Shown here: positions 6,201 through 13,649 of the stretch, one piece after another
Layout of the letters: every line of letters begins with the position of its first letter
How positions within the stretch are numbered: the stretch's first letter is position 1
Assembly: GCA_035635575.1 (NCBI GenBank)
Contig: DASQAV010000028.1
Span: forward strand, 1 to 13,649
Direction of reading: 5' to 3'
Length of the DNA: 13,649 nucleotides
Origin: WS-7 sp035635575
GTDB lineage: Bacteria; Eisenbacteria; RBG-16-71-46; SZUA-252
Position numbers and translations under genes: made by a program
The notes under the pieces: model-generated
What the model was told of the DNA's origin: nothing
Database searches by the model: none
What the model saw: the letters and a program-made list of their open reading frames with translations, nothing else

Positions 6201-7094
6201 ATGGCAGAGTCGATCGGAATCGTCGGAGGTGGAGCCCTCGGGACGCTCCTCGCGTCGCGCTTTCTCGGCGCCCAGGCGGAGGTCCGTATCGTGACACGCA
6301 CGGCGGGATCGCGCCACGACGCGCTGAAGCTGGAGCACGCGTCGCTCCAGACCGGAGGCGATTTCGGGCTGCTTGCGCACTGCGAACTGGTGTTCGTGTG
6401 CGTGAAGTCGTACCACACGAAGGACGTCGCGCGCTCCCTGAGCGCGGCGGCACTGAATCATCCCTCGATCTGCTCGCTCCAGAACGGCTGGGGGCACATG
6501 GAGCTTCTCGAAGCGGCGCTCCCCGGGCTCCCCATCCTCGCGGCCGCGACCTCGCTCGGAGCCTATCTGGACGATCAGGGACTGCTCCACGCCACCGACC
6601 GCGGAACCACCGTGGTGGCACCCTGGAGGGCGGCCCAGCTCGAGGCCGCGGGCCGCGCCGCCGAGAGCCTGCGCTCCACGGGCCTCCTCGCCGAGGTCCG
6701 CCCCGACGCGCGCTCCGTGCTCTGGCGAAAGCTCGTCTTGAACTCCGCGGTGAACCCGGTCAGCGCCCTTGCCCGCTGCACGAATGGGGAGCTTTTGCAT
6801 GTATTGGGCCTCTTCGAGATCGCCCGTGGAGCGGCTCATGAGGCCGCTCGGGTGGGCACCAAGCTCGGCGTGCTCGACACGGAGTTCGATCCGGAGGAGT
6901 CGCTCCGCGCCATCCTGAAGGAGACGGGGGCAAACTCCTCTTCCATGAAGGAGGACCTCGCGCGCGGGCGCCGGACCGAGATCGAGGAGATCACCGGCGC
7001 GATCGTCCGCCAGGCAGGATCCCTGGGAGAGCCCGTGCCCATCCAGACGTCGCTCCTCACCCTCATCCGCGCCGCCGAGCACAGGCTGCAGTAG
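6201..7094 (+). CDS. panE: 2-dehydropantoate 2-reductase (ketopantoate reductase family, 297 aa)
   Basis: Predicted to reduce 2-dehydropantoate to D-pantoate with NADPH, a step of vitamin B5/coenzyme A synthesis in the cytoplasm. The N-terminal Rossmann domain (about 1-165) opens with the dinucleotide motif GGGALG at 9-14, and has the family Lys69 in 'VCVKSYHT' and Asn95 in 'LQNGWG'. The C-terminal helical ApbA_C domain (about 170-290) carries the likely catalytic Lys177 in 'WRKLVLNSAVNPVSAL', Asn181, the 'NSSSMKEDL' serines at 245-248 and Glu260 in 'RTEIEEITG'. These correspond by family comparison to Escherichia coli PanE Lys72, Asn98, Lys176, Asn180, Ser244 and Glu256. Length matches the family. 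The ATG follows GAGG at about six bases. No other pantothenate gene is nearby, and paralogues with other 2-oxo-acid substrates exist, so the exact substrate is inferred. Confidence 0.9.
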   Translation: MAESIGIVGGGALGTLLASRFLGAQAEVRIVTRTAGSRHDALKLEHASLQTGGDFGLLAHCELVFVCVKSYHTKDVARSLSAAALNHPSICSLQNGWGHMELLEAALPGLPILAAATSLGAYLDDQGLLHATDRGTTVVAPWRAAQLEAAGRAAESLRSTGLLAEVRPDARSVLWRKLVLNSAVNPVSALARCTNGELLHVLGLFEIARGAAHEAARVGTKLGVLDTEFDPEESLRAILKETGANSSSMKEDLARGRRTEIEEITGAIVRQAGSLGEPVPIQTSLLTLIRAAEHRLQ

Positions 7095-7101
7095 AAACGA
7101 A

Positions 7102-7129
7102 GCGGGGCGACCCGTGAGGGCCGCCCCGC
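7102..7129. terminator. GC-rich hairpin between convergent genes, probable bidirectional terminator
   Basis: An eight-pair perfect stem, gcggggcg (7102-7109) with cgccccgc (7122-7129), is extended inward by three more C-G pairs (7111-7113 with 7118-7120) across one A-C mismatch, closed by the tetraloop GTGA. It begins eight bases after the panE stop and lies 26 bp past the stop of the giant minus-strand gene. On the minus strand it is followed by TTCGTTTCT, a short U-rich tract; the plus side is less U-rich. Placement and stability fit a shared terminator. Confidence 0.7.
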
Positions 7130-7154
7130 GTTGGATTCCCCTTCGAAACGGAAG

Positions 7155-7431
7155 CTACTTCGTCACGACCAGCTGGCTCTTGAACGTGCGCTCGGGGGTC
7201 TGGAGGACGTAGAAGTACACGCCCGAGGACACCCTCGATCCGCTCCTCGCCGTTCCGTCCCATGCCACCGCATGCAGACCGCTCCCCATCACCTCGTCCG
7301 CCAGCGTCTTCACCAGACGTCCCGAGACATCGTAGACGTGGAGCCGGACGCTACCCGGTGCGCTCAGAGCGAAGTGGATCGTCGTTTGCGGGTTGAACGG
7401 GTTGGGGCTGGCGTACGGCTGGAGGTTGAGC
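7155..7431 (-). other. FlgD-Ig-like / type IX-style C-terminal sorting tail
   Basis: The final 91 residues contain 'ASPNPFNPQTTIHFAL', 'VRLHVYDVSGRLVKTL', 'GLHAVAWDGTARSGSRVSSG' and 'GVYFYVLQT', ending 'SQLVVTK'. This is the pattern of FlgD-Ig-like and Por-secretion-tail C-terminal domains found on exported proteins in Bacteroidetes-related and several candidate phyla, where it directs secretion or surface attachment. No secretion-system gene is in the window, so use of a type IX system is inference. Confidence 0.8.
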
Positions 7432-10400
7432 CCCGCTCCCGCGCTCGGGAACGCCGCCGCGTCCTCCTCGCCATCGTCGTCGCCGTGAGCGGCGAAGGAT
7501 CCCTTGATGACCAGCACCGAGACCGTGCCGCGGAACGAGCCGCCGCTCGTCAGCGTACCCGAGATCGCGACTTCGACCACGCGGATTCCATTCGGAAGAC
7601 CCTCGAAGAGCGCCCTCAGATCGTCCTTTCCAAAGCAGGCTTTGACATTGCCCTTGTTCCGGTCGCGACGGTCGTCATCGTCTCCCTGCGTCTTCTTCGT
7701 GACCGCATGGATGGACACCCCGTTGTAGGTCGCGAGGAGCGAGGAGCCCAGGATGTCATTGGTCCGGAACGAGCCATTCTTCGATCGGATCTGGACGCAC
7801 CAGCTGCGCGAGGATCCGAGCAGGATGAAGCGGTCGTTCCCGTTGAGGGAAATGATCGCCTCGAGGGCCGAGCTCGTGATGGTCGTGATCGCCGTATCCA
7901 CACCGGTGAGCGCCGGGCTTCCGTTGTCCGTGGCCGTCAAGGTCACGGTGAAGGTGCCGGTGGCCAGGTAGGTGTGGGTTGCCGTCGCTCCCGTCGCTTC
8001 CGAGGTGATCCCGTTGCTCGCGTCGAAATCCCACGAGAGGGTCACCGCGTCGCCGTCCGGATCGGAGCCCGAGCCCGTGAAGGTCACCGGGCTGCCCGCG
8101 ATTCCGGTGTACGGACCACCCGCATCCGCGACCGGCGGTCGATTCACGTTGTTCACCGTGATCAGGAAGCTCTTCGGGTCGGTCAGGCCGCCGTCACTGG
8201 CGGAAACCGTCGCCGCGTAGGTGCCGGCGTCCGCGTATCCGGGCGCCAGGTGCGCCCTGCCCGTGCCGGTCCCGGTCCCGGGAGTGATCGTGGTAACGGT
8301 CAGGAAGGTAGGCCCGGTGACCCTGGAGAAGCTCAGCGCGTTCCCATCCGCGTCCGTCGCGGTGAGAGTCTGGTCCTGCGTCGCGTTCTCGTTCACCGTC
8401 ATGTCGGAAGGCTGCGCGAGCACCGGGGCCTGGTTGGTCGCGGTGACGTTGATCGTGAAGCTGTGTGAGTCGGACTGGCCGTTCGCAGTGACCGTCACCG
8501 CCGCGGGGAAGGTGCCGGAGGTCCCGAGCGGCGGAGTGAGACGAATGGTTCCCGTGAGCGTGCCGCCCCCCTGGGAGGTGGTCAGGACCATGAAAGAGGG
8601 ACCCGAGAAGTCCGATGTCATCGTGTCGCCGTCCGGATCCGCTGCATGGATCGCCTGCTCCGCGGTCGCTCCCGCCGCGACCGCCATGTTCGCGATCGCG
8701 TCGAGCACCGGCGGACGATCGTGGTTCAGCACCGTGATCGTGAGCGATTTCGAATCCTCTGCGGTGCCGTCGCTGGCCGTCACCGAGGCGAGCGCCGTGC
8801 CCGCATCGGCGAATCCCGGCGCCAGATGAAGGTTGCCTGTCGCCGTCCCGGTGCCACCCGAGATCGTCGTCACCTCGGCGTAGGTCGGTCCCGACGCGAG
8901 CGAGAAGGAAAGCTCCTGGCCGTCCGCGTCCGTCGCGGAGAGGCCCTGATTCGCCGTCTCCCCTTCGATCACCGTCATGTTGGACGGCTGCGCGAGCACC
9001 GGCGCCTGATTCGTCTTCAAGACGTAGATCGTGAACGTCTCATGAGAGGCCGCGCTGTGCTCATCCGTCGCGGTCACCGTGGCTGAATGGGTCCCGGCGT
9101 CTCCGAATCCCGGGGCGATGTGAATGCTCCCGTGGCCCGTCGGATTGTTGGGCGTGAGCGTGGCGAAGGACGGAAGCTCTGCCGTCAGCGTGATGGCGTC
9201 TCCGTCCGGGTCGGTGGCCACGACGGGCACATCGTCGGTGTTGCCCTCAGCGACGAACGGATCGTCGATGTGGTCCACCGACGGAGGCTGGTTGGTCTGG
9301 AGGACCGCGATCGTGAACGACTTCTCGTCGAACAAGGAGCCCGGATCGGTCGCGCGCACGGTCGCGGCATAGGTCCCGGCTTCCTGGAAGCCAGGCGCCA
9401 GGTGAATGTTTCCCTGGACGGAGTTGCGGGTCGTGACTTCCATGAACGTCGGCCCCGCGGCCTTGGAGAAGGTGAGCGACTGGTCATCGGGGTCGGTCGC
9501 GCTGATGATCTGGTCCTCGGTAGCTCCCTCGTTCACGGTCATGTTCGCAGGCAGTGCGAGCACCGGCGGGTGGTTCTCGGGCGCGGCCGGGTTGACCGTA
9601 ATGGTGAAGGATGAGGAGTCGACGACCGCGCCTCCGTCCGTCGCCCTGGCCACCGCGTCGTGGGTTCCCGCATCGCCGGAGACCGGAGCGAGATGGATGA
9701 TGCCCGTCGTGAGACCGACCGTCATGAATCCAGGACCGGAGCTCTTGAAATACGAAACTGCGTCGCCGTCGGGATCGGTGGCGTGCATCGTTTGCTCTGC
9801 CGTGGCGCCCTCGGTCACCGTCATGTTCGCGATCTGCTGAAGGACCGGTGGCCGATTCGTGTTGTTCACCTGGATCTCGAAAGACTTCGTGTCGCTCAGC
9901 GTGCCGTCAGAAGCGGAAACCGTCGCTATGGCGGTGCCCGCATCCTCGAATCCCGGTGCCAGGCGGACCAGCCCCGCCGCGCTCACGGTCGCGTACGTCG
10001 GACCGGAGACTTTGGCGAAGGTGATCGTGTCGCCGTCGAGATCGGTGGCCTGGAGCGTCTGATCCGCGGTGCTTCCCTCGTTGACCGTCATGTTCGCCGG
10101 CTGATCCAGCACGGGGGCGCGGTTATTGGGAGGGCTCACCAGAATCGTGAAGGACTTCGTGTCGCTCAGCGACCCGTCCGAAGCGCTGGCCGAGGCGCCA
10201 AAGGTGCCCGTGTCGCCGGTGCCCGGCGCGAGGTGAATCACGGCATCCGTGAGTCCGACCGTCATGAACGCGGGACCCGAGTCCTTGTGGTATGTGATCG
10301 CGTCCCCATCGGGATCCGTGGCGTGCATCGTCTGCTCCGCCGTCGTGCCCGCGGTCACGGTCATGTTCGCGAGCGCCTCGAGAACCGGAGGTTGGTTGGT

Positions 10401-13400
10401 GTTGTTCACCGTGATCGAGAACGACTTGCTGTCGCTCAGCGTTCCGTCGGAAGCGGAAACCGTCGCTATGACGGTGCCCGCATCCTCGAATCCCGGCGCC
10501 AGGCGGACCAGCCCCGCAGCGCTGACGGCCGCGTACGTCGGACCCGAAACCAGCGCGAAGGTGATCGCGTCGCCGTCGAGATCGGTGGCCTGGAGCGTCT
10601 GATCCGCGGTGCTTCCCTCGTTGACCGTCATGCTCGCCGGCTGATCCAGCACGGGGGCGCGGTTATTGGGAGGGCTCACCAGAATCGTGAAGGACTTCGT
10701 GTCGCTCAGCGACCCGTCCGTCACGCTGGCCGAGGCGGAATAGCTTCCCGCGTCGCTCGTCGTCGGCGCCAGATGAATGATGCCGGACGTGAGGGAGACG
10801 GTCATGAATCCGGGGCCGGTGACCTTGTGGAACTGGAGCGGGTCGCCGTCGGCATCGGAGGCGTGAAGGGTCTGCTCCGCGATGTTCCCCGCGATCAGCG
10901 CCATGTCCTGGATGGGTTCCAGGACGGGTGCCTGGTTCGTGTTGTTCACGGTGATCGAGAAGGACTTTTCGTCGCTCAGGCTGCCATCCGTGGCGCGGAC
11001 CGTTGCGGAAGCGGTGCCGGCATCCGAGAGCCCTGGCGCCAGGTGAATATTCCCCGTCGCCGTGCCGGTGCCGCCATCGGTCGTGGTCACCTCGGCGTAG
11101 GTCGGACCCGACACGAGCGAGAAGGAGAGCTCGTTTCCATCCGGGTCGGTGGCCTGGAGCGCCTCGTCCGCGGTGGCTCCCTCATTCACCGTCATGTTTG
11201 CAGGCTGCGCGAGAACGGGCGCCTGGTTCGTCGCCGTGACGTTGATCGTGAAATTGCGCGTCGCCGGCGTACCGATCGACGTCGCGGTCACGGTCGCCGC
11301 AAAGGTGCCGGAGGTGCCGAGCGTGGGCGCCAGGTGGATGGTCCCGTCGTGATCGATGGCACCTCCAAGCTGGACGTCCCCGATCACGGTCATGAATGTC
11401 GGGCCGGAGGACGTGAAGTTGATCTCGTCGCCGTCCGCATCGCTGGCGTGAATGCGCTGGTTGGCGGTCGATCCCGCCGCAACCGTCATGTTGGCGATCT
11501 CATTCAAGGTGACCGGGCGGTCCACATTGTTCACCCGGATCACGAAGCCGGACGTCATGGAAGCATTCTCTGGGTCGACCGCGCTGACCGCGGCGCTCGC
11601 CGTTCCCGCGTCGAAGAAGCCGGGCGCCAGGTGAATGTTGCCCACGCCGGGGCTCGTCGTGGTCACGGTCATGTAGGCCGGCCCGCCGGAGCCCGCGCCC
11701 CCGCCGGTGAATTTCTCGAAGTGGACCGGATCCCCGTCCGGATCGTGCCCCGTGATGATCTGGTCCGCGGTCTCGCCTTCATTCACGGTCATCGAGGAGA
11801 CGGGGTCCAGCACCGGCGGGCGGTTCACATTGTTCACGGTGGCCGTCAGGGACCGGTCGTGGTTCAGGGAGCCGTCGCTGGCCCGGACCGTGATGGTCGC
11901 CGTTCCGGCGTCGTCGAAGCTCGGGGCCAGCTGGAGATTGTCGCTGGAGACGTGGGCGTAGGAAGGACCCGAGACCAGCGAATAGGTGACGGCATCGCCA
12001 TCCGGGTCGGTCGCCACGAGGACCTGATTCGCGGTCTCCCCTTCGTTCACGACCATGTTCTCCGGCTGGTTCAGGACCGGCGGCCGATTCACGTTGTTCA
12101 CCGTGATCGAGAGGGATTTGGTCGTGGCTGCAAATCCATCCGTCGCGCGCACCGTGGCGCCCGCGGTTCCCGCGTCACTGAAGCCCGGAGCCAGGTGGAT
12201 GTTCCCGGTCCCCGTTCCGGAGCCCGGCGTGGCGGTGGTCACGGAGGCGTACGAGGGCCCGGAGAGCAGTGAGAACGTGATGGCGTCGCCATCCGCGTCC
12301 GTCGCGGTCAGCACCTGGCTCGCCGTCGTGCCCTCATCCACGGTCATGTTGGCAGGCTGCGCCAGCACAGGCGTCTGATTCGGATTGACCGTGACGAGGA
12401 ACGGCCGGGTCACGTTTCCGGTTCCGTCCGTGGCGTTGACGGAAGCCGGGTAGGCCGTCGTGGATGCGGCGCCGATCGCGGGGGCCAGATGGATGGTCCC
12501 GGTGGTCCCTGTGAGCGTGATCACCGTCATGAACGTCGGCCCGGTCGCCCGGGTGAACGTCAGCGCATCGCCGTCGGGATCGGAGCCCGAGATTCCCTGG
12601 TCCGCGGTGTGCGCCTCGATGACGGTCATGTTCGACACCACGTCCAGAAGCGGAGCGCGGTTCGAATTCATCACGAGGACGAGGAATGATTTGCTGTCGC
12701 TCCCCCCGGCGCCGTCACTCGCCGTGACGGTCACGGTATCTTCGCCCGCATCACTGAATCCAGGGGCGAGATTGATATTCCCGGTGGCCGTCCCGGTCCC
12801 GGGATTGATGGTGGTGACCGTTGCGAACGAGGGTCCGCTTGCCTTGGAGAAGGTGATGGGGTTCCCGTCCACGTCGGTCGCGGAGAGCGCCTGATTCGCG
12901 GTCGCGCCTTCGGCGACGACCATGGCGGAGGGCTGCGCCAGCACCGGTGGTGTGTTGGTCTGGGGCACGTCGATGACGGTGATGGTGAAGGCTCGGGTGG
13001 CGCTGAATCCCCCGCTCGTGTCCGCGAAGCGAACGCTGGCGCTCGCGGTCCCGGCATCCGAGAACCCTGGCGCCAGGTGGATGTTTCCCGTGGCGGTGCC
13101 CGTTCCGGGAGTCGGAGTCGTGACGGTCATGTACGCCGGTCCGGATACCTTTTCGAGCGTGAGCGCTTCCAAATCCACATCGGTGCTCGTGAGGACTTGG
13201 TCCGCAGTCGCCCCTTCGTTCACGGTCATGCTGTTGACCGTGCCGAGTATCGGAAGTCGGTTGACGTTGTTCACCGTGATCTGGAACGTCTTCTCGTCGG
13301 AAAGATTGCCGTCGCTCGCTCGAACCGTGGCGGATCTCGTACCCGCGTCGTTGAAGCCAGGCAGCAACCGGACCGCCGAGGGCGTAGAAATGCTCATGTA

Positions 13401-13649
13401 CACAGGCCCCGCCACGACGGTGTACAAGAGCGGATCAGTGTCCGGATCCGTAGCCGTGAGGACCTGCTCCGCTGTTGCTCCCTCGTTCACGGTCATGTTG
13501 GCCGGCTGCGTCAGCACTGGCGCGCGATTGACGTTCTGGATAGTGAGTACCGTGGTTCTGTTGCTCGTGTCCGTCCCGTCAGCCGCGAACCAGGTGATGG
13601 TCTTGGCGCCCTGATCGTCGAATCCAGGCGTCCCGGAGATCGTGGCCGT
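7155..13649 (-). CDS. Giant secreted repeat protein with Ig/cadherin-like repeats, PKD domain and FlgD-like C-terminal tail (5' end beyond window)
   Basis: The last 2164 residues of a very large extracellular protein, likely an adhesin or surface/matrix protein. The reading frame is open through the right edge, so the N-terminus and signal peptide are not visible; the GTG at 13515-13517 lies inside a repeat and is not a start. Visible order: one partial and 19 complete Ig/cadherin-like repeats of about 88-105 residues (about 13649 down to 8139), a PKD domain (about 8138-7868), an unassigned module with the only two cysteines (about 7867-7432), and a C-terminal tail of about 90 residues. The repeats share 'PVL..PANMTVNEG.TADQ.L.ATD.DGD', 'HLAPGF.DAGT' and 'SFTITVNN.NR'. 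The Asp-rich 'ATDPDGD' motif suggests calcium binding, as in cadherin-like folds. No catalytic domain is visible. It ends with TAG at 7155-7157, convergent with panE. Ligand and function are unknown. Confidence 0.93.
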   Translation of the reverse strand, partial: TATISGTPGFDDQGAKTITWFAADGTDTSNRTTVLTIQNVNRAPVLTQPANMTVNEGATAEQVLTATDPDTDPLLYTVVAGPVYMSISTPSAVRLLPGFNDAGTRSATVRASDGNLSDEKTFQITVNNVNRLPILGTVNSMTVNEGATADQVLTSTDVDLEALTLEKVSGPAYMTVTTPTPGTGTATGNIHLAPGFSDAGTASASVRFADTSGGFSATRAFTITVIDVPQTNTPPVLAQPSAMVVAEGATANQALSATDVDGNPITFSKASGPSFATVTTINPGTGTATGNINLAPGFSDAGEDTVTVTASDGAGGSDSKSFLVLVMNSNRAPLLDVVSNMTVIEAHTADQGISGSDPDGDALTFTRATGPTFMTVITLTGTTGTIHLAPAIGAASTTAYPASVNATDGTGNVTRPFLVTVNPNQTPVLAQPANMTVDEGTTASQVLTATDADGDAITFSLLSGPSYASVTTATPGSGTGTGNIHLAPGFSDAGTAGATVRATDGFAATTKSLSITVNNVNRPPVLNQPENMVVNEGETANQVLVATDPDGDAVTYSLVSGPSYAHVSSDNLQLAPSFDDAGTATITVRASDGSLNHDRSLTATVNNVNRPPVLDPVSSMTVNEGETADQIITGHDPDGDPVHFEKFTGGGAGSGGPAYMTVTTTSPGVGNIHLAPGFFDAGTASAAVSAVDPENASMTSGFVIRVNNVDRPVTLNEIANMTVAAGSTANQRIHASDADGDEINFTSSGPTFMTVIGDVQLGGAIDHDGTIHLAPTLGTSGTFAATVTATSIGTPATRNFTINVTATNQAPVLAQPANMTVNEGATADEALQATDPDGNELSFSLVSGPTYAEVTTTDGGTGTATGNIHLAPGLSDAGTASATVRATDGSLSDEKSFSITVNNTNQAPVLEPIQDMALIAGNIAEQTLHASDADGDPLQFHKVTGPGFMTVSLTSGIIHLAPTTSDAGSYSASASVTDGSLSDTKSFTILVSPPNNRAPVLDQPASMTVNEGSTADQTLQATDLDGDAITFALVSGPTYAAVSAAGLVRLAPGFEDAGTVIATVSASDGTLSDSKSFSITVNNTNQPPVLEALANMTVTAGTTAEQTMHATDPDGDAITYHKDSGPAFMTVGLTDAVIHLAPGTGDTGTFGASASASDGSLSDTKSFTILVSPPNNRAPVLDQPANMTVNEGSTADQTLQATDLDGDTITFAKVSGPTYATVSAAGLVRLAPGFEDAGTAIATVSASDGTLSDTKSFEIQVNNTNRPPVLQQIANMTVTEGATAEQTMHATDPDGDAVSYFKSSGPGFMTVGLTTGIIHLAPVSGDAGTHDAVARATDGGAVVDSSSFTITVNPAAPENHPPVLALPANMTVNEGATEDQIISATDPDDQSLTFSKAAGPTFMEVTTRNSVQGNIHLAPGFQEAGTYAATVRATDPGSLFDEKSFTIAVLQTNQPPSVDHIDDPFVAEGNTDDVPVVATDPDGDAITLTAELPSFATLTPNNPTGHGSIHIAPGFGDAGTHSATVTATDEHSAASHETFTIYVLKTNQAPVLAQPSNMTVIEGETANQGLSATDADGQELSFSLASGPTYAEVTTISGGTGTATGNLHLAPGFADAGTALASVTASDGTAEDSKSLTITVLNHDRPPVLDAIANMAVAAGATAEQAIHAADPDGDTMTSDFSGPSFMVLTTSQGGGTLTGTIRLTPPLGTSGTFPAAVTVTANGQSDSHSFTINVTATNQAPVLAQPSDMTVNENATQDQTLTATDADGNALSFSRVTGPTFLTVTTITPGTGTGTGRAHLAPGYADAGTYAATVSASDGGLTDPKSFLITVNNVNRPPVADAGGPYTGIAGSPVTFTGSGSDPDGDAVTLSWDFDASNGITSEATGATATHTYLATGTFTVTLTATDNGSPALTGVDTAITTITSSALEAIISLNGNDRFILLGSSRSWCVQIRSKNGSFRTNDILGSSLLATYNGVSIHAVTKKTQGDDDDRRDRNKGNVKACFGKDDLRALFEGLPNGIRVVEVAISGTLTSGGSFRGTVSVLVIKGSFAAHGDDDGEEDAAAFPSAGAGLNLQPYASPNPFNPQTTIHFALSAPGSVRLHVYDVSGRLVKTLADEVMGSGLHAVAWDGTARSGSRVSSGVYFYVLQTPERTFKSQLVVTK
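7432..7867 (-). other. Unassigned module with the only cysteine pair of the giant protein
   Basis: About 145 residues between the PKD domain and the C-terminal tail. The visible sequence has a beta-rich start ('GNDRFILLGSSRSWCVQIRS'), a charged Asp/Arg/Lys patch ('TQGDDDDRRDRNKG'), 'VKACFGKDDLRALFEGLPNG', then beta strands ending in an acidic 'HGDDDGEEDAAA' linker. The cysteines are encoded at 7797-7799 and 7635-7637 and could form a disulfide outside the cell. I recognise no family. Confidence 0.6.
7868..8138 (-). other. PKD domain of the giant protein
   Basis: Residues encoded here begin 'PPVADAGGPYTG', continue with 'SPVTFTGSGSDPDGDAVTLSWDFD' and end 'ATHTYLATGTFTVTLTATDNGS', the classic polycystic-kidney-disease-type Ig fold with its Trp-Asp-Phe-Asp and Tyr strands. 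Such domains usually act as spacers or mediate adhesion in secreted bacterial proteins. It follows directly on the last Ig-like repeat. Confidence 0.9.
8139..13649 (-). repeat. Array of at least 19 tandem Ig/cadherin-like repeats
   Basis: Nineteen complete repeats plus the end of a twentieth follow one another without linkers, each starting at (N/Q)-x-(A/P)-P-V-L and ending with a beta-strand 'SFTITVNN'. Sequence style matches putative Ig (He_PIG-like) or bacterial cadherin-like domains. Two types can be told apart. One has 'PANMTVNEG' with 'SGPTYA.V'. The other has 'IANMTV.AG.TAEQ.MHATDPDGD' with 'GP.FMTV' and 'IIHLAP'. They alternate through much of the array (about 11520 to 9600). The array contains no cysteine. 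Confidence 0.9.
9660..11040 (-). repeat. 540-bp two-domain super-repeat (about 2.5 copies, in phase)
   Basis: Positions aligned at a 540-bp offset match without gaps across 9660-10199, 10200-10739 and 10740-11040. The closest part is 9901-10180 against 10441-10720, with about 15 differences in 280 bp. Within it, 10021-10180 against 10561-10720 differ at only two of 160 bases. The period equals two Ig-like domains (180 residues). This indicates duplication of a domain pair, more recent or more recently homogenised in the near-identical segment. Confidence 0.85.

Noticed and set aside
7131..8468. 445-codon plus-strand open frame
   Set aside because: Antisense to the tail, PKD and last repeat of the giant protein, with shadow-like Arg-rich composition and no ribosome binding site or domain.
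9660..11040. CRISPR-like or non-coding tandem repeat array
   Set aside because: Repeats are 270-540 bp, in frame and coding for Ig-like domains; there are no short identical repeats with unique spacers.
9660..12272. 870-codon open frame on the plus strand
   Set aside because: It lies wholly antisense to the giant repeat protein, reads as Arg/Gly/Val/His-rich repeats mirroring the sense repeats, and has no domain. It is open because the opposite strand is GC-rich and repetitive.
13515..13517. GTG as start of the giant protein
   Set aside because: It falls inside the 'APVLTQPANMTV' start of a repeat, and the frame continues through another repeat fragment to the window edge.
1..13649. Defence system, phage, transposon or tRNA/rRNA genes
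   Set aside because: No transposase, integrase, nuclease, methylase, toxin-antitoxin pair, tRNA cloverleaf or rRNA segment was recognised on either strand.

Overview
The window is GC-rich, densely coded bacterial DNA with genes on both strands and short intergenic gaps. Three traits suggest a lineage from the FCB superphylum or a neighbouring group, with Candidatus Eisenbacteria-like genomes as the closest match I know: secreted TPR proteins, a large extracellular protein built from Ig-like repeats, and a C-terminal 'PNPFNP...TTI...VYDVSGRLV...GVYFY' tail of the FlgD-Ig/type IX sorting kind. This placement is inference from protein style; there is no rRNA or marker gene to confirm it.

Layout. 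(1) 1-2868, minus strand: an apparent three-gene envelope operon, read right to left. A TPR protein with a signal peptide is followed by a putative TPR lipoprotein and then an exported cyclophilin-type peptidyl-prolyl isomerase, which runs off the left edge. A sigma70-like promoter lies at about 2902-2930. (2) 3051-3323, plus strand: a small DUF2277 protein, whose stop codon overlaps that of the next gene. (3) 3320-6090, minus strand: probably one transcript carrying a HAD-superfamily hydrolase, a YifB/ComM-type Mg-chelatase-like AAA ATPase and a DoxX-family membrane protein, driven by a good promoter at 6146-6175. (4) 6201-7094, plus strand: a 2-dehydropantoate 2-reductase (panE/apbA family) divergent from the HAD gene. 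(5) 7102-7129: a GC-rich hairpin between convergent genes, probably a terminator. (6) 7155-13649, minus strand: the last 2164 residues of a giant secreted protein whose N-terminus lies beyond the right edge. It has at least 19 complete Ig/cadherin-like repeats, one PKD domain, an unassigned module holding the only two cysteines, and the FlgD-like tail.

How the genes fit together. Operon 1 and the giant protein both act outside the cytoplasm. Operon 1 looks like envelope scaffolding plus a folding helper, and the giant protein looks like a surface adhesin or matrix protein. The central genes are housekeeping or poorly characterised. I see no RNA genes, CRISPR array, insertion sequence, phage gene or defence system. 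The most distinctive content is the repeat architecture of the giant protein: an alternating two-domain super-repeat with a 540-bp period, including a 160-bp stretch with only two mismatches between copies.
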